NCBI RefSeq assembly: GCF_016306625.1
Contig: NZ_JACOII010000037.1
Coordinates: 62,001 to 126,000 of the forward strand
Direction: 5' to 3'
Origin: Xenorhabdus lircayensis
Lineage (GTDB): Bacteria > Pseudomonadota > Gammaproteobacteria > Enterobacterales > Enterobacteriaceae
Length of the DNA stretch: 64,000 nucleotides
Position 1 is the first letter of the stretch. The number at the start of each line of letters is the position of its first letter. This document shows, piece after piece, positions 40,786-53,154 of the stretch. The notes below the pieces were generated by a model. That model saw nothing but the letters and a program-made list of their open reading frames with translations. It had not been told where the DNA came from and ran no database searches. The position numbers and the translations under genes are program-made.

Positions 40786-41532
40786 ATGATTGAAAGTATT
40801 TCACAAGATGCAATAAAACATTCACGGAATATTTTCCGTGGTAAAACAACGAATAAAATTTATCGTGATCTCACAAAGCTAAGTGTAGATAAAAGAGCAA
40901 TGCATACACCAGACAATATTATATTAAGGGAAGATAAACATGATGAATTTTTAGATCAATTTCGTGAAATAGAGCATCCCACTGATAAATATCGACATTC
41001 CTTATATAAATCGAATTCTGGTGAAGAATTAATTGGAAACTGTGGTGAATTAACGATAGCGGCATTCAACTACTTAGCTATATATCGATATAATGATATT
41101 TTAAGATGGTTTAGGATGTATGGTAGATGGGATAGAAGTAACATAATGAAACCCGTTTATATACTGTTTCTGATGTTTAATGATCCTTACGATCATTGTA
41201 TTTCTGTTATTACTCATCCTGAACACACTCCGCATATACCCACGATAAATAAGCCATACAGAATACTCCCCGATAATTCTTGGGTATGTGATCCGTGGGC
41301 TAATATAGCTTGTTCATCTGAAACATATAATACCAGATGGCAAAATAAAATGCAGAAATGGGATGAAAAAGGAAAAACAACATCTATCTATCAACCGGAT
41401 CAGGAGCTGGATGATAATATGCATTATCCATCACCATTAAAAAAGAATAACTATAATGCCATAACCAATAGTATAAAAACAGTGAAATATATGGCAGTGA
41501 TACAATCAGATGGAAAGGTGAAGATAACATAG
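40786..41532 (+). CDS. Unassigned protein with a Cys-His-Asp triad (possible effector)
   Basis: I do not recognise a named family. The 248-residue product has no signal peptide or membrane segment. Three islands look catalytic and occur in papain/transglutaminase order: Cys86 in ELIGNCGELTIAAFNYL, His137 in PYDHCISVI, and Asp169 in SWVCDPWANIAC. The pattern GNCGE ... DH ... DPWA is seen in cysteine protease or glutamine deamidase domains of secreted toxins and effectors (OspI, PMT-C3, YopT-like folds). The gene is AT-richer than its neighbours, stands alone between dnaJ and a transporter gene, and is absent from this place in E. coli, which suggests acquisition. Function is inference; a housekeeping peptidase is possible. 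Confidence 0.55.
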   Translation: MIESISQDAIKHSRNIFRGKTTNKIYRDLTKLSVDKRAMHTPDNIILREDKHDEFLDQFREIEHPTDKYRHSLYKSNSGEELIGNCGELTIAAFNYLAIYRYNDILRWFRMYGRWDRSNIMKPVYILFLMFNDPYDHCISVITHPEHTPHIPTINKPYRILPDNSWVCDPWANIACSSETYNTRWQNKMQKWDEKGKTTSIYQPDQELDDNMHYPSPLKKNNYNAITNSIKTVKYMAVIQSDGKVKIT

Positions 41533-41571
41533 TAATATTGAAGTATCATACATTATTTCCCCAACAGAATA

Positions 41572-42417
41572 TTACCCTAATTTCGTACCAATAACCCCTA
41601 ACACAATCACAACACACGCCAATAATCGCATTTTACTAAAAGGCTCTCGCAAAATAACAACTGACAATAACATCGCAAATAACACGCTGGTTTCACGCAA
41701 TGTAGCAACCAGCACGATGGGCGCATGGCTCAGTGCCCAAATAACAATGCCATAGCTTAAAAATTGCATTAGCCCGTCTAAAAATCCCTGTTTCCAATAT
41801 TGGCGAATATTTTTTCCGGCAGTATTTCGATACTTAAAATACATAATCACGCCCATTACCCATCCATTAATCGCAAACAGCCAAAAAATATAAGTTAACG
41901 CATTATCGCTGACACGAGAGCCTGCACCATCAGACAAGGTATAACAGGCAATAAATACCGATGTTGTGATTGCCATAATCAATGTTTTGCGATCCAGCCG
42001 AATGGATTTTTTTCCATGTAGAAAAGCAATCAAAATAATCCCAGCAATAATTAATCCCACTCCCAGAATTGCGAAAGGCGGCAACATTTCCTGCAAAATT
42101 AACCAACTTAATAAAGCAGTGATTAATGGCGCACATCCTCTGGCAATCGGATACACCTGACTTAAGTCTCCCGTAGCGTATGAGCGGCTTAAAAACAGAC
42201 AATAACCTGTATGCAAAATAGCGGATAATATTAACCACGGCAGAGAGGAAAAAGTTGGTAACCCAACCCAGAATAATCCTGAAGTTGAAATCACTCCGGC
42301 AAAAAAGACGATAATCGAAATACCCAAGAACCGATCAGCACTAATTTTTACTAAAGCATTCCAACTCGCATGCAACAGAGCTGCACCAAGAACAGACAAG
42401 AAAATTAAGGCCGTCAC
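41572..42417 (-). CDS. EamA/DMT-family transporter
   Basis: A 281-residue inner-membrane protein with ten hydrophobic segments in two repeats, the plan of EamA (drug/metabolite transporter) permeases. The C-terminal half has ALSHAPIVLVATLRETSVLFAMLLSVVILREPFS, a typical EamA ending (a 30-residue region near 225-260). Substrate unknown; relatives export amino acids, metabolites or drugs. It is convergent with the putative effector gene and divergent from nhaA. Confidence 0.75.
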   Translation of the reverse strand: MTALIFLSVLGAALLHASWNALVKISADRFLGISIIVFFAGVISTSGLFWVGLPTFSSLPWLILSAILHTGYCLFLSRSYATGDLSQVYPIARGCAPLITALLSWLILQEMLPPFAILGVGLIIAGIILIAFLHGKKSIRLDRKTLIMAITTSVFIACYTLSDGAGSRVSDNALTYIFWLFAINGWVMGVIMYFKYRNTAGKNIRQYWKQGFLDGLMQFLSYGIVIWALSHAPIVLVATLRETSVLFAMLLSVVILREPFSKMRLLACVVIVLGVIGTKLG

Positions 42418-42621
42418 AAGATATTCTACTCATATCGTCAGGGAATTGGTTATAAAATAACCTTCTGTTATGCAATGCAATTTATCAATATCTCAACATA
42501 TTTTCTTTCAAAATGAAATAATTCGGAAATAACGATAAAAATAGCACATATAACCTGCTTTTTCCGATATCATAATTGTCATAACATCAGTACTTCGATC
42601 AATCTCATAGGTTATCTATTC

Positions 42622-43791
42622 ATGACTGCAATCATTCGCCAATTCTTGAAATTGGAGGCAGCAGGAGGAATTCTCCTCATCATTGCTGCTATTATTGCGC
42701 TGGTTATGGCGAATACGCCATTGCAGGGTATTTATCATCAATTTCTCAATCTTCCCGTTGCAGTGCAGTTCGCCGCGTTGGAAATCAATAAGCCATTATT
42801 GCTATGGATAAATGACGGATTAATGGCCGTGTTTTTCCTGATTGTCGGACTGGAAGTAAAACGTGAACTCATGGAAGGTTCACTTGCTGGCCGTGACAAA
42901 GCAGTTTTTCCAGCCATTGCTGCACTTGGTGGGATGCTGGCTCCTGCACTGGTCTATTTACTGTTTAATGGCAGCGATGATATCACTCGGCAAGGTTGGG
43001 CAATTCCCGCTGCGACAGATATCGCCTTTGCGCTTGGGGTCATGGCGTTGTTGGGAAGGCGTGTTCCCACCGCATTAAAAGTATTTTTGCTTGCGTTGGC
43101 GATTATTGATGACTTAGGTGTGATCATTATTATTGCTTTGTTTTATACCAAGAGCGTTTCTTTGGAAGCACTTGGGCTCGCTGCTGCCATGATCGCGCTT
43201 CTGGCCTGGATGAACTGGAGAGGAATAGCCAAAACATCCGCTTATCTGGTTGTCGGTGTTGTTTTGTGGATTTGTATCTTGAAATCGGGTGTTCATGCCA
43301 CATTAGCTGGCGTTATCGTTGGATTCTTGATCCCTCTGCGTAACAAAAAAGGTGATTCACCTTCCGAAACACTGGAGCATGAATTGCATCCGTGGGTAGC
43401 GTATTTAATTCTGCCACTGTTTGCTTTTGCCAATGCCGGCGTTTCATTACAGGGCGTCACATTGGATGGCTTAACAGGCATGCTGCCCGTAGGAATTGCA
43501 CTTGGTCTGTTTATTGGCAAACCATTAGGTATTTTCTTATTTAGCTGGATTTCAGTAAAACTGGGAGTCGCCAGATTACCGGAAAAAATTGGCATGAGAC
43601 AAATTTTCGCCGTTTCGGTACTGTGTGGGATCGGTTTTACTATGTCTATCTTTATTTCTGGTCTGGCATTTGAAGGTCTAAATGATGCCTTCAGTACCTA
43701 CTCCCGCTTGGGCATATTGATGGGTTCTACAACTTCGGCTGTGGTTGGTTATGGATTATTGAACATACTATTACCGAAGAGAAAAACGTAG
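42622..43791 (+). CDS. nhaA: Na+/H+ antiporter NhaA
   Basis: pH-regulated electrogenic antiporter of the inner membrane (2 H+ in, 1 Na+ out) for sodium and alkaline tolerance. The 389-residue, 12-segment protein has the adjacent ion-binding aspartates in [12 protein letters not shown], and [27 protein letters not shown] and [13 protein letters not shown]. nhaR follows in the same direction, as in E. coli, where it activates nhaA in response to Na+. Confidence 0.95.
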   Translation: MTAIIRQFLKLEAAGGILLIIAAIIALVMANTPLQGIYHQFLNLPVAVQFAALEINKPLLLWINDGLMAVFFLIVGLEVKRELMEGSLAGRDKAVFPAIAALGGMLAPALVYLLFNGSDDITRQGWAIPAATDIAFALGVMALLGRRVPTALKVFLLALAIIDDLGVIIIIALFYTKSVSLEALGLAAAMIALLAWMNWRGIAKTSAYLVVGVVLWICILKSGVHATLAGVIVGFLIPLRNKKGDSPSETLEHELHPWVAYLILPLFAFANAGVSLQGVTLDGLTGMLPVGIALGLFIGKPLGIFLFSWISVKLGVARLPEKIGMRQIFAVSVLCGIGFTMSIFISGLAFEGLNDAFSTYSRLGILMGSTTSAVVGYGLLNILLPKRKT

Positions 43792-44004
43792 CCAAAAGCG
43801 AATGAATAGACTAATTTAAGCGCAGAATCAGAAATAATTTCCGAATTAATTCATCCTCTTAATATTCGCGGCACAACATTTGTCACTGCGGTGTCGCAAA
43901 TATTTCATATCAATAGAAAAATAGGAGAACGCCATAATCTGGCGGCCTGAAATGTATGATCACGGCTGTTATACAGATGTGAGGCAATACACAAGGACAA
44001 ATAT

Positions 44005-44931
44005 ATGCGGGTTTCACATTTAAATTTTAACCACCTCTATTATTTTTGGCATGTTTGCAAGGAAGGCTCTGTTGTAGGTGCAGCAGAAGCGCTATACCTG
44101 ACACCACAAACCATTACGGGGCAAATTAAGGCGTTGGAAGAACGTCTGGGCGGGAAATTATTCAAGCGTCAAGGAAGAGGTTTGGTACCCTCTGAGCTGG
44201 GGCAATTGATTTTCCGTTATGCGGATAAAATGTTTACGCTTAGTCAGGAAATGCTGGATATCGTCACTTACAGCCGAGAATCAAACCTGCTGTTTGATGT
44301 CGGTGTCGCTGATGCACTATCCAAGCGTTTAGTCAGCAAAGTGCTGGAAACCACCGTAGTGGAACATGAAAAAATCCACTTGCGTTGTTTTGAATCGACC
44401 CATGAAATGCTGCTTGAGCAACTCAGTCAGCATAAGCTGGATATGATCCTATCAGATTGTCCGGTAGATTCGTCTCAACAGGAAGGGTTGTTCTCAGTGA
44501 AGTTGGGTGAGTGCAATATCAGTTTTTACTGTCGCCAGCCCATCCCAGAAAAACCGTTTCCAGCATGTTTGGAAGAACGCCGTTTGCTGATCCCGGGTCG
44601 CCGTTCCATGCTGGGCAGGAAGCTTCTGACATGGATACGCAATAAGAACCTTCAGGTAGAAGTACTGGGGGAATTTGATGATGCTGCATTGATGAAAGCA
44701 TTTGGTATGTATCACAATGCGATTTTCATAGCGCCTTCGTTCTATGCCAATGATATTTTTGCTGATAGCGATATTGTTGAGATAGGCCGATTGGATGCCG
44801 TACAGGAAGAGTATTATGTCATCTTTGCAGAACGCATGATCCAGCATCCGGCAGTTCAGCGAGTATGCAACAAGGATTTCTCTGCTTTATTCAGTGCCCC
44901 ACCCAAAAGCAGCCCTAAAAAATTCCGTTAG
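44005..44931 (+). CDS. nhaR: LysR-type activator NhaR
   Basis: Na+-responsive activator of nhaA. The 308-residue protein has an N-terminal winged helix ([43 protein letters not shown]) and a LysR effector domain. Family length and position after nhaA agree with E. coli NhaR, which also affects osmC and biofilm genes. A strong bidirectional terminator separates it from rpsT. Confidence 0.93.
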   Translation: MRVSHLNFNHLYYFWHVCKEGSVVGAAEALYLTPQTITGQIKALEERLGGKLFKRQGRGLVPSELGQLIFRYADKMFTLSQEMLDIVTYSRESNLLFDVGVADALSKRLVSKVLETTVVEHEKIHLRCFESTHEMLLEQLSQHKLDMILSDCPVDSSQQEGLFSVKLGECNISFYCRQPIPEKPFPACLEERRLLIPGRRSMLGRKLLTWIRNKNLQVEVLGEFDDAALMKAFGMYHNAIFIAPSFYANDIFADSDIVEIGRLDAVQEEYYVIFAERMIQHPAVQRVCNKDFSALFSAPPKSSPKKFR

Positions 44932-44964
44932 ACCTATTCCCTATACGTTAAAACTGACAGATAC

Positions 44965-44993
44965 AAAAAAACCGGCTTAAAGCCGGTTTTTTT
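44965..44993. terminator. Bidirectional terminator nhaR / rpsT
   Basis: ACCGGCT / AGCCGGT with a 3-nt loop, flanked by seven A on one side and seven T on the other: a textbook intrinsic terminator for both converging genes. Confidence 0.92.
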
Positions 44994-45014
44994 CAGCATA
45001 ACCAAAACAAATAA

Positions 45015-45275
45015 TTACATTGCTTTGATTTGCGCTGCCAGAGCAGATTTATGACGTGCTGCTTTGTTCTTGTGGATCAGACCCTTGCAGGCGTGACGAT
45101 CAACAATTGGTTGCATGTCATTGAATGCTTTCTGTGCAGCTTCTTTATCGCCAGAAGCGATAGCCATGTATACTTTCTTGATAAAAGTACGCACCATAGA
45201 ACGACGGCTTGCGTTGTGCTGACGACGTTTCTCAGACTGTACGGCGCGTTTCTTAGCTGATTTGATATTAGCCAA
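45015..45275 (-). CDS. rpsT: 30S ribosomal protein S20
   Basis: Primary 16S-binding protein of the small subunit. The 86-residue, lysine/alanine-rich product ([20 protein letters not shown], then [19 protein letters not shown] and [15 protein letters not shown]) matches E. coli S20. The start codon is TTG at 45275-45273; E. coli rpsT also begins with UUG, which is part of its autogenous translational control, so this start is trustworthy despite being rare. Confidence 0.96.
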   Translation of the reverse strand: MANIKSAKKRAVQSEKRRQHNASRRSMVRTFIKKVYMAIASGDKEAAQKAFNDMQPIVDRHACKGLIHKNKAARHKSALAAQIKAM

Positions 45276-45635
45276 GGTCCAACTCCCAAATATATTCTAT
45301 CGAGGACAATTCAAAGGCCGAGGAATATGCCTGTTCAGCCTTCTTTTGTCAATGGATTTGTGCAAATAAGCGCCGCTGTACGACGACGCTGTTTACGTTG
45401 TTGTTTACGTTGTGATGGGGCAGGATTTTATCAGCTTACTGAAAGGGAATACAGTCTTTCGCAATAAAAAACTGCATGAATCACAGAGAAATGCGATAAA
45501 TTAAATATTTTTCGGGCATCTAGCCTATTTTTATTGTATGAATCAGGTTATTAATTAAAACCCTTTGTGATCGTGGGTTAACCTTGTGCGTTGTACAAGG
45601 TATAATCCTACAATTTTCACGGTATTGAGCCAGCT
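45276..45635. promoter_or_regulatory. Divergent rpsT / ribF promoter region
   Basis: Contains a good promoter for ribF: TTAACC at 45578-45583, a 17-bp spacer, and a perfect TATAAT at 45601-45606. The spacer overlaps a small palindrome, CCTTGT-N7-ACAAGG. Two direct GTTTACGTTGT copies lie near 45390-45415. No gene is seen. Confidence 0.6.
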
Positions 45636-46580
45636 ATGGAGCTAATTCGCGGTATACACAATATCCGGGCGCGTCACCATGGTTGCGTGCTGACGATTGG
45701 TAATTTTGATGGTGTCCATCGCGGGCATCAGGCTTTATTAAAACACTTGAAGCAAGAAGGGTTGCGTCTCGGGTTACCGACGATGGTCATGATTTTCGAA
45801 CCGCAGCCTCTGGAAGTTTTTGTTACAAATAAAGCGCCAGCCCGTCTGACAAGGCTGAGAGATAAAATAAAATATCTAGCTCAAAATGGGGTTGATTATC
45901 TGTTGTGTGTGAAATTTGACAAACATTTTGCAGCCAACTCACCTGAAGCCTTTGTTTCACAGTTGCTCGTTGAAAAACTGGGTGTTAAGTTCCTGGCAAT
46001 AGGAGATGATTTCCGCTTTGGCAAAAATCGCCTCGGAGATTTCCATTATTTGCAGCAGGCAGGTAAACAATACAATTTTGATGTCGCCAGCACAGACAGT
46101 TTTTGTGACAGCGGTCTTCGGATCAGCAGTACAGCTATTCGGCAGGCACTGCAAAGTGATGATCTGGCCTTGGCCGAAACATTACTGGGGCACCCATACA
46201 GCATAAGTGGCAGAGTCGTTCACGGTAACCAATTGGGACGCACCATCGGGTTTCCCACAGCTAATTTACCGTTGAAACGTCTGGTTACACCTGTTAAGGG
46301 CGTTTATGCTGTTGAAGTCCATGGATTGGGAGATAACCCTTTACCGGGTGTTGCAAATATAGGTAATCGCCCCACTGTTGCTGGTCAGGGCCAGCAACTT
46401 GAAGTGCATTTGATTGATACCCAAATGGATCTGTATGGGCATCATATCAATGTAGTATTACGCAAAAAATTGCGTGATGAGCAGCGATTTGCTTCGCTTG
46501 ATGCGCTTAAACAGCAAATCGCAAATGATGTGGTTGCTGCGAGAGACTATCTCTTGCAGCGATCCGAGTCATGTATCTGA
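45636..46580 (+). CDS. ribF: Bifunctional riboflavin kinase / FAD synthetase RibF
   Basis: Makes FMN and FAD from riboflavin. The 314-residue protein has the N-terminal nucleotidyltransferase domain (LTIGNFDGVHRGHQALL; FLAIGDDFRFGKNRLG; ISSTAIRQAL) and the C-terminal kinase domain (SISGRVVHGNQLGRTIGFPTANL, in two adjacent stretches; NIGNRPTV). Same place as in E. coli, upstream of ileS, with a palindromic hairpin in the 86-bp gap. Confidence 0.95.
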   Translation: MELIRGIHNIRARHHGCVLTIGNFDGVHRGHQALLKHLKQEGLRLGLPTMVMIFEPQPLEVFVTNKAPARLTRLRDKIKYLAQNGVDYLLCVKFDKHFAANSPEAFVSQLLVEKLGVKFLAIGDDFRFGKNRLGDFHYLQQAGKQYNFDVASTDSFCDSGLRISSTAIRQALQSDDLALAETLLGHPYSISGRVVHGNQLGRTIGFPTANLPLKRLVTPVKGVYAVEVHGLGDNPLPGVANIGNRPTVAGQGQQLEVHLIDTQMDLYGHHINVVLRKKLRDEQRFASLDALKQQIANDVVAARDYLLQRSESCI

Positions 46581-46591
46581 TATCCAATAGA

Positions 46592-46626
46592 TTTCAAGTT
46601 GCCGCTAACAAAGCGGCAACTTGAAA
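46592..46626. repeat. Perfect 14-bp hairpin between ribF and ileS
   Basis: TTTCAAGTTGCCGC and GCGGCAACTTGAAA with a 7-nt loop, flanked by short outer arms GATATCC / GGATAT. The CAAGTTGC core is shared with the intergenic repeats at 27113, 28262 and 30300, so this is probably a compact member of the same family. Confidence 0.6.
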
Positions 46627-46666
46627 GGTGAAGGATATAGCGGAAAATTGGAACTGAGAATCTATA

Positions 46667-49480
46667 ATGAGTGACTACAAAGACACCCTGAATTTACCGG
46701 AAACAGGGTTCCCCATGCGCGGGGATTTAGCCAAGCGCGAACCAGATATGTTGAAACGTTGGTACAAAGAAGGTTTGTATCAGGCAATTAGAAAAGCAAA
46801 ATCTGGCAAAAAAACGTTTATTTTGCATGATGGCCCTCCTTATGCAAACGGCGATATTCATATTGGTCACTCAGTTAATAAAATTCTCAAAGATATTGTT
46901 ATTAAGTCCAAAGGATTATCAGGCTACGATTCGCCTTATATCCCAGGTTGGGACTGCCACGGTTTACCAATTGAGCTCAAGGTCGAGCAAATTATCGGCA
47001 AGCCGGGGGAAAAATTTTCCGCCGCTGAATTCCGTGCTGAGTGCCGCAAATATGCCATGACTCAGGTTGAAACACAGAAAGCAGGCTTCAAGCGTCTGGG
47101 TGTTCTGGGTGACTGGGATAAACCTTACCTGACGATGGACTTCAAAACTGAAGCGGACATCATTCGTGCACTGGGCCGCATTATCAAAAATGGGCATTTG
47201 CTGAAAGGCGTGAAACCGGTTCACTGGTGTACTGACTGTGGCTCCTCCCTCGCCGAAGCGGAAGTGGAATACTACGATAAAACCTCCCCTTCCATTGACG
47301 TGCGCTTCAACGCAGTTGATGCAGATGCCGTGTACGCCAAATTTGATGTACAACCGCAAGGGCTGCCGGTTTCTCTGATCATCTGGACAACCACTCCGTG
47401 GACACTACCGGCTAACCGCGCGATCGCACTGAATACAGAAATCACCTACCAATTGGTCAAAGTTGACAACGAGTGCCTAATTCTGGCGGCTGAATTAGTC
47501 GAACAAGTTATGCAACGTGCAGGAATCACCTCGTGGATGGTATTGAGCGATTGCACAGGTGCCGATCTGGAACTGATGCGCTTTAATCACCCATTCATGG
47601 GCTTCGACGTTCCTGCCATTCTCGGTGATCACGTGACACTGGAAGCAGGTACGGGCGCAGTACATACCGCAGGGGGGCACGGCCCAGACGATTACGCTAT
47701 CAGCTTAAAATATGGCCTTGAAATCGCCAATCCAGTTGGCCCGAATGGCTGCTATATCTCTGGTACTTGTCCTTCACTGGATGGCGTATTTGTCTTCAAG
47801 GCGAACGATATCATCGTTGAACTGCTGAAAGAAAAAGGCGCGCTGCTGAGTCTGGCAAAAATCCAGCACAGCTACCCTTGCTGCTGGCGTCACAAAAAAC
47901 CCATCATTTTCCGTGCAACACCACAGTGGTTCATCAGCATGGATAAAAATGGCCTGCGTGAACAGTCTCTGAAAGAGATCAAAGACGTTCAGTGGATCCC
48001 AGGCTGGGGGCAGGCGCGTATCGAATCAATGGTAGAAAACCGCCCGGACTGGTGTATCTCCCGCCAGCGGACATGGGGCGTACCAATGTCTCTGTTTATT
48101 CATAAAGAGACCCAAGAGCCGCATCCACGCACCGTCGAATTGATCGAAGAAGTCGCCAAGCGCGTCGAAGCAGAGGGTATTCAGGCATGGTGGGATCTGG
48201 AAACAGCAGAACTGCTGGGTCATGAAGCCGCTGATTACGTCAAGGCTCAGGATACGCTGGATGTCTGGTTTGATTCAGGAAGTACCCACTCTTCCGTTGT
48301 AGACGCCCGTCCAGAATTCCACGGCAATTCAGCTGATATCTATCTGGAAGGCTCTGACCAGCACCGTGGTTGGTTCATGTCCTCGCTGATGCTGTCTACC
48401 GCGATCAAAGGTAAAGCCCCTTATCGTCAAGTCCTGACTCATGGTTTCACTGTTGATGAGCAAGGACGTAAAATGTCCAAATCCATCGGCAATACCGTCA
48501 GCCCACAAGATGTAATGAACAAACTGGGCGCGGATATTCTGCGTTTGTGGGTAGCATCCACTGACTATAGCGGTGAAATCGCCGTTTCTGACGAGATCCT
48601 GAAACGTTCTGCTGATGCTTACCGCCGTATTCGCAACACCGCACGCTTCCTGCTGGCAAACCTGAATGGTTTTAACCCAGAACAGCACATGGTGAAAACA
48701 GAAGATATGGTTGTTCTGGATCGCTGGGCGGTAGGCCGTGCTCAAGCAGCACAGGCGGATATCCTCAAATACTATGACGAATATGATTTCCACTCCGTGG
48801 TTCAACGTTTGATGCAGTTCTGCTCCGTGGAAATGGGTTCATTCTATCTGGATATCATCAAAGATCGCCAGTACACCGCAAAAGGTGACAGCCTTGCACG
48901 CCGTAGCTGCCAGACTGCGTTGTTCCATATCGCAGAAGCGCTGGTTCGCTGGATGGCACCAATCATGTCCTTCACTGCTGATGAAGTCTGGAATGAACTG
49001 CCGGGTGAACGTGCTCAATACGTCTTTACCGAAGAGTGGTATGACGGGCTGTTTGGTCTGGCAGATGGCGAAGATATGAACGATACTTTCTGGGCTGACC
49101 TGCTGGCAGTACGGGGTGAAGTGAACAAAGTTCTAGAACAGGCCCGTGCAGATAAACATATCCGCAGTTCACTGGAAGCCGCTGTCACGCTCTATGCAGA
49201 TGAAGCACTGGCAGAAAGACTCAACAAACTGTCTGACGAATTACGTTTTGTTCTGCTGACCTCTCAGACTGAAGTTGCTGCTTATGCAACAGCCGGTGAC
49301 GATGCGCAGCAAAGCGAGCTTTCAGGTCTGAAAGTAGCCTTCCGTAAGGCGGATGGAGAGAAATGTCCACGTTGCTGGCACTATGCTAAAAATGTGGGCC
49401 TGGTAGCGGAACATGCAGAACTTTGCGGCCGCTGTGTGACTAACGTTGCCGGGAACGGTGAAGAGCGTAAGTTTGCCTGA
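46667..49480 (+). CDS. ileS: Isoleucyl-tRNA synthetase
   Basis: Class I synthetase, 937 residues. The catalytic domain has the HIGH motif in [18 protein letters not shown] and the KMSKS motif in [13 protein letters not shown]; the CP1 editing domain ([24 protein letters not shown]) lies between; the C-terminal zinc finger shows [10 protein letters not shown] and CGRCVTN. The stop codon overlaps the lspA start by one base (TGATG), so the two genes are coupled. Confidence 0.97.
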   Translation: MSDYKDTLNLPETGFPMRGDLAKREPDMLKRWYKEGLYQAIRKAKSGKKTFILHDGPPYANGDIHIGHSVNKILKDIVIKSKGLSGYDSPYIPGWDCHGLPIELKVEQIIGKPGEKFSAAEFRAECRKYAMTQVETQKAGFKRLGVLGDWDKPYLTMDFKTEADIIRALGRIIKNGHLLKGVKPVHWCTDCGSSLAEAEVEYYDKTSPSIDVRFNAVDADAVYAKFDVQPQGLPVSLIIWTTTPWTLPANRAIALNTEITYQLVKVDNECLILAAELVEQVMQRAGITSWMVLSDCTGADLELMRFNHPFMGFDVPAILGDHVTLEAGTGAVHTAGGHGPDDYAISLKYGLEIANPVGPNGCYISGTCPSLDGVFVFKANDIIVELLKEKGALLSLAKIQHSYPCCWRHKKPIIFRATPQWFISMDKNGLREQSLKEIKDVQWIPGWGQARIESMVENRPDWCISRQRTWGVPMSLFIHKETQEPHPRTVELIEEVAKRVEAEGIQAWWDLETAELLGHEAADYVKAQDTLDVWFDSGSTHSSVVDARPEFHGNSADIYLEGSDQHRGWFMSSLMLSTAIKGKAPYRQVLTHGFTVDEQGRKMSKSIGNTVSPQDVMNKLGADILRLWVASTDYSGEIAVSDEILKRSADAYRRIRNTARFLLANLNGFNPEQHMVKTEDMVVLDRWAVGRAQAAQADILKYYDEYDFHSVVQRLMQFCSVEMGSFYLDIIKDRQYTAKGDSLARRSCQTALFHIAEALVRWMAPIMSFTADEVWNELPGERAQYVFTEEWYDGLFGLADGEDMNDTFWADLLAVRGEVNKVLEQARADKHIRSSLEAAVTLYADEALAERLNKLSDELRFVLLTSQTEVAAYATAGDDAQQSELSGLKVAFRKADGEKCPRCWHYAKNVGLVAEHAELCGRCVTNVAGNGEERKFA

Positions 49481-49986
49481 TGAATAAACCCATTTGTTCC
49501 ACTGGACTTCGCTGGCTTTGGCTGGTTGTCATGGTATTAATCTTGGATTTGGGAAGCAAACACTTTGTGTTGCAGCATTTCACACTGTATGAATCCATCC
49601 CATTGATACCTTATTTCAACCTGACTTACGCCCAGAATTTGGGAGCTGCTTTCAGCTTTCTGGCTGATAAAGGCGGTTGGCAGCGCTGGTTCTTTGCATT
49701 AGTGGCAATAACCATCATAGTTGTATTGCTGGTGATGATGTATCGCTCCAGCGCCAAGCAAAAACTAAGCAATATCGCCTACGCTTTAGTGATTGGTGGG
49801 GCATTGGGGAATTTGTTCGATCGGCTGGTACATGGTTTTGTTGTCGATTTCATCGATTTTTACGTCGGGGAATGGCACTGGCCTACCTTTAATATTGCAG
49901 ATTCTGCGATCTGCATCGGGGCGGCTCTCATTATTATAGAGAGCTTCATCAGCCCGGATGATAAGAAAGCAGCATCGAAAACATAG
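49480..49986 (+). CDS. lspA: Lipoprotein signal peptidase LspA
   Basis: Inner-membrane aspartyl protease (signal peptidase II) that removes signal peptides from prolipoproteins. 168 residues, four membrane segments, and the catalytic aspartates in [18 protein letters not shown] and [12 protein letters not shown]. Conserved [16 protein letters not shown] is also present. Overlaps ileS by one base, as in E. coli. Confidence 0.96.
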   Translation: MNKPICSTGLRWLWLVVMVLILDLGSKHFVLQHFTLYESIPLIPYFNLTYAQNLGAAFSFLADKGGWQRWFFALVAITIIVVLLVMMYRSSAKQKLSNIAYALVIGGALGNLFDRLVHGFVVDFIDFYVGEWHWPTFNIADSAICIGAALIIIESFISPDDKKAASKT

Positions 49987-50007
49987 TCACTGAAAGAATG
50001 ATAAAAA

Positions 50008-50038
50008 ACCAGCCACAGTTAACAAAACCAGGGCTGGT
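50008..50038 (+). terminator. Weak hairpin between lspA and fkpB
   Basis: ACCAGCC / GGCTGGT with a 17-nt loop, 22 bp after the lspA stop, with only a short T-rich tail. It may attenuate read-through into fkpB rather than stop it. Confidence 0.4.
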
Positions 50039-50100
50039 AATTTCATCTATACCCAATAACGGTATACTTGCAATCATTTTAAGTAAAAGGGTTGAGCAAC

Positions 50101-50571
50101 ATGTTAATGCAGGTGCAAGCGCACAGTGCAGTTTTATTACACTTCACATTAAAGCTGGATGATGGCTCAACGGCAGACTCGACTTACAGTCAGGGTAAGC
50201 CCGCATTATTCCGCCTCGGTGATGGTAGCCTCTCTGCTCAGCTGGAACAGCAGCTTCTTGGCTTAAAAATGGGTGATAAACATCAATTCACACTGGCTGG
50301 AGAAACCATCTTTGGCAAACACAATCCTGATTTGGTGCAATACTTTACTCCCCGTGATTTTGCCGACGCCGGTACCCCAGAAGTCGGCACCATCATGTTA
50401 TTTACGGCCATGAACGGCAGTGAAATGCCCGGGTTTGTCAAAGAAGTCGCTGAAGGCTCCATCACTGTTGATTTTAACCATCCACTGGCTGAACAAAACA
50501 TCACTTTTGATATTGAAGTGTTGGAAATTGACCCTCAGTTGGAGGAAACCCATGCAAATATTGCTGGCTAA
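50101..50571 (+). CDS. fkpB: FKBP-type peptidyl-prolyl isomerase FkpB
   Basis: SlpA-like cis-trans prolyl isomerase. From ATG 50101 the product has 156 residues; TTG 50092 is in frame but only one base from the AAAAGGG ribosome-binding sequence, which fits 50101 best. Conserved regions: [58 protein letters not shown] and [20 protein letters not shown]. Its 3' end overlaps ispH by 20 bp. Confidence 0.93.
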   Translation: MLMQVQAHSAVLLHFTLKLDDGSTADSTYSQGKPALFRLGDGSLSAQLEQQLLGLKMGDKHQFTLAGETIFGKHNPDLVQYFTPRDFADAGTPEVGTIMLFTAMNGSEMPGFVKEVAEGSITVDFNHPLAEQNITFDIEVLEIDPQLEETHANIAG

Positions 50572-51505
50572 CCCTCGTGGTTTCTGTGCTGGTGTTGATC
50601 GTGCCATCAGCATCGTAGAACGTGCACTGGAATTATACGGCTCCCCCATTTATGTTCGCCATGAAGTAGTACATAACCGCTATGTGGTTGACAACCTCAG
50701 GGAACGTGGCGCTATTTTCATTGAAGAAATTTCAGAAGTGCCCGATGGCGCCATTCTGATCTTCTCTGCACATGGTGTTTCTCAGGCCATTCGTGCAGAA
50801 GCCCGCTCCCGTGATTTGACCATGTTGTTTGATGCGACCTGTCCGCTGGTCACCAAAGTACATATGGAAGTGGCAAGGGCAAGTCGCAAAGGTAAAGAAG
50901 CGATTTTGATCGGACATGCCGGCCATCCTGAAGTGGAAGGCACAATGGGGCAATACAATAACCCCGTAGGTGGCATGTATCTGGTGGAATCGCCGAAAGA
51001 TGTGTGGAAACTACAAGTTAAGAATGAAAACAACCTCTGCTTTATGACGCAAACAACACTTTCTGTCGATGACACATCAGAAGTGATTGATGCGCTTAAT
51101 GCTCGTTTTCCGAATATTGTTGGCCCACGCAAAGATGATATTTGCTATGCCACTACCAACCGTCAGGAAGCTGTTCGCGATTTAGCTTCAGGAGCCGATG
51201 TGGTTTTAGTCGTTGGCTCCAAAAATTCATCAAACTCAAATCGCTTGGCTGAATTGGTGCAGCGCGTAGGAAAACCCGCTTATTTGATTGATTCCGCGGA
51301 TGATATTCAAGAAGAGTGGGTGAAAAATGTGAGTGCAGTAGGTGTAACAGCAGGAGCATCAGCTCCGGATATTTTGGTACAGAGAGTTATCGAACGCCTG
51401 AAAAATTTTGGTGCAGAGACGGTTAACGAACTGCATGGCCGAGAAGAGAATATTGTTTTTGAAGTACCGAAAGAGTTGCGGGTTGAAGTCAAAGAAATTA
51501 ATTAA
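50552..51505 (+). CDS. ispH: 4-hydroxy-3-methylbut-2-enyl diphosphate reductase IspH
   Basis: Last step of the MEP isoprenoid pathway, giving IPP and DMAPP; [4Fe-4S] enzyme. ATG 50552 gives a 317-residue product starting [20 protein letters not shown]. Cluster cysteines are in [20 protein letters not shown] and [21 protein letters not shown] binds substrate. GGAGG upstream lies inside fkpB, and the 20-bp overlap implies translational coupling. Confidence 0.96.
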   Translation: MQILLANPRGFCAGVDRAISIVERALELYGSPIYVRHEVVHNRYVVDNLRERGAIFIEEISEVPDGAILIFSAHGVSQAIRAEARSRDLTMLFDATCPLVTKVHMEVARASRKGKEAILIGHAGHPEVEGTMGQYNNPVGGMYLVESPKDVWKLQVKNENNLCFMTQTTLSVDDTSEVIDALNARFPNIVGPRKDDICYATTNRQEAVRDLASGADVVLVVGSKNSSNSNRLAELVQRVGKPAYLIDSADDIQEEWVKNVSAVGVTAGASAPDILVQRVIERLKNFGAETVNELHGREENIVFEVPKELRVEVKEIN

Positions 51506-52769
<1,264 letters not shown>

Positions 52770-52791
52770 TTTTTAAAAATTTTCAACTTAT

Positions 52792-52831
52792 TGTAATTAC
52801 GCAATTATTTTATATTAATTGCGTAATTACA
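52792..52831. repeat. Perfect 16-bp AT-rich palindrome after dapB
   Basis: TGTAATTACGCAATTA and TAATTGCGTAATTACA with an 8-bp AT spacer, 23 bp after the dapB stop. Each arm is itself nearly symmetrical. It could form a weak terminator hairpin or be an operator; no T-run follows. Confidence 0.5.
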
Positions 52832-53154
52832 CAACATAGAAAACATTATATTAATATACTAAGATATTTTATTTTTTGTTGGTAATAGTTAGCCTTTTTG
52901 TCACCTTTTTGCCATAAACATGAAAAAAACCACATTTTTTTTCTGTTTTAAAGTTTTCCCTCACATTAATCGATTACCTATACCTACTTTCCTTATTTTT
53001 TCTGCCATATTTACTCAATATAAGACCAAGAGTTGTAAAAAAACCAATAAAAATGCCATTTTTTGTAGACAACCTTCCCTCTCATCATTAGAATGCGCGC
53101 AATTTGCCAAAATTTTGTCAGAAATCGTGATTGGCATTGATTTTAAGCACAAAA

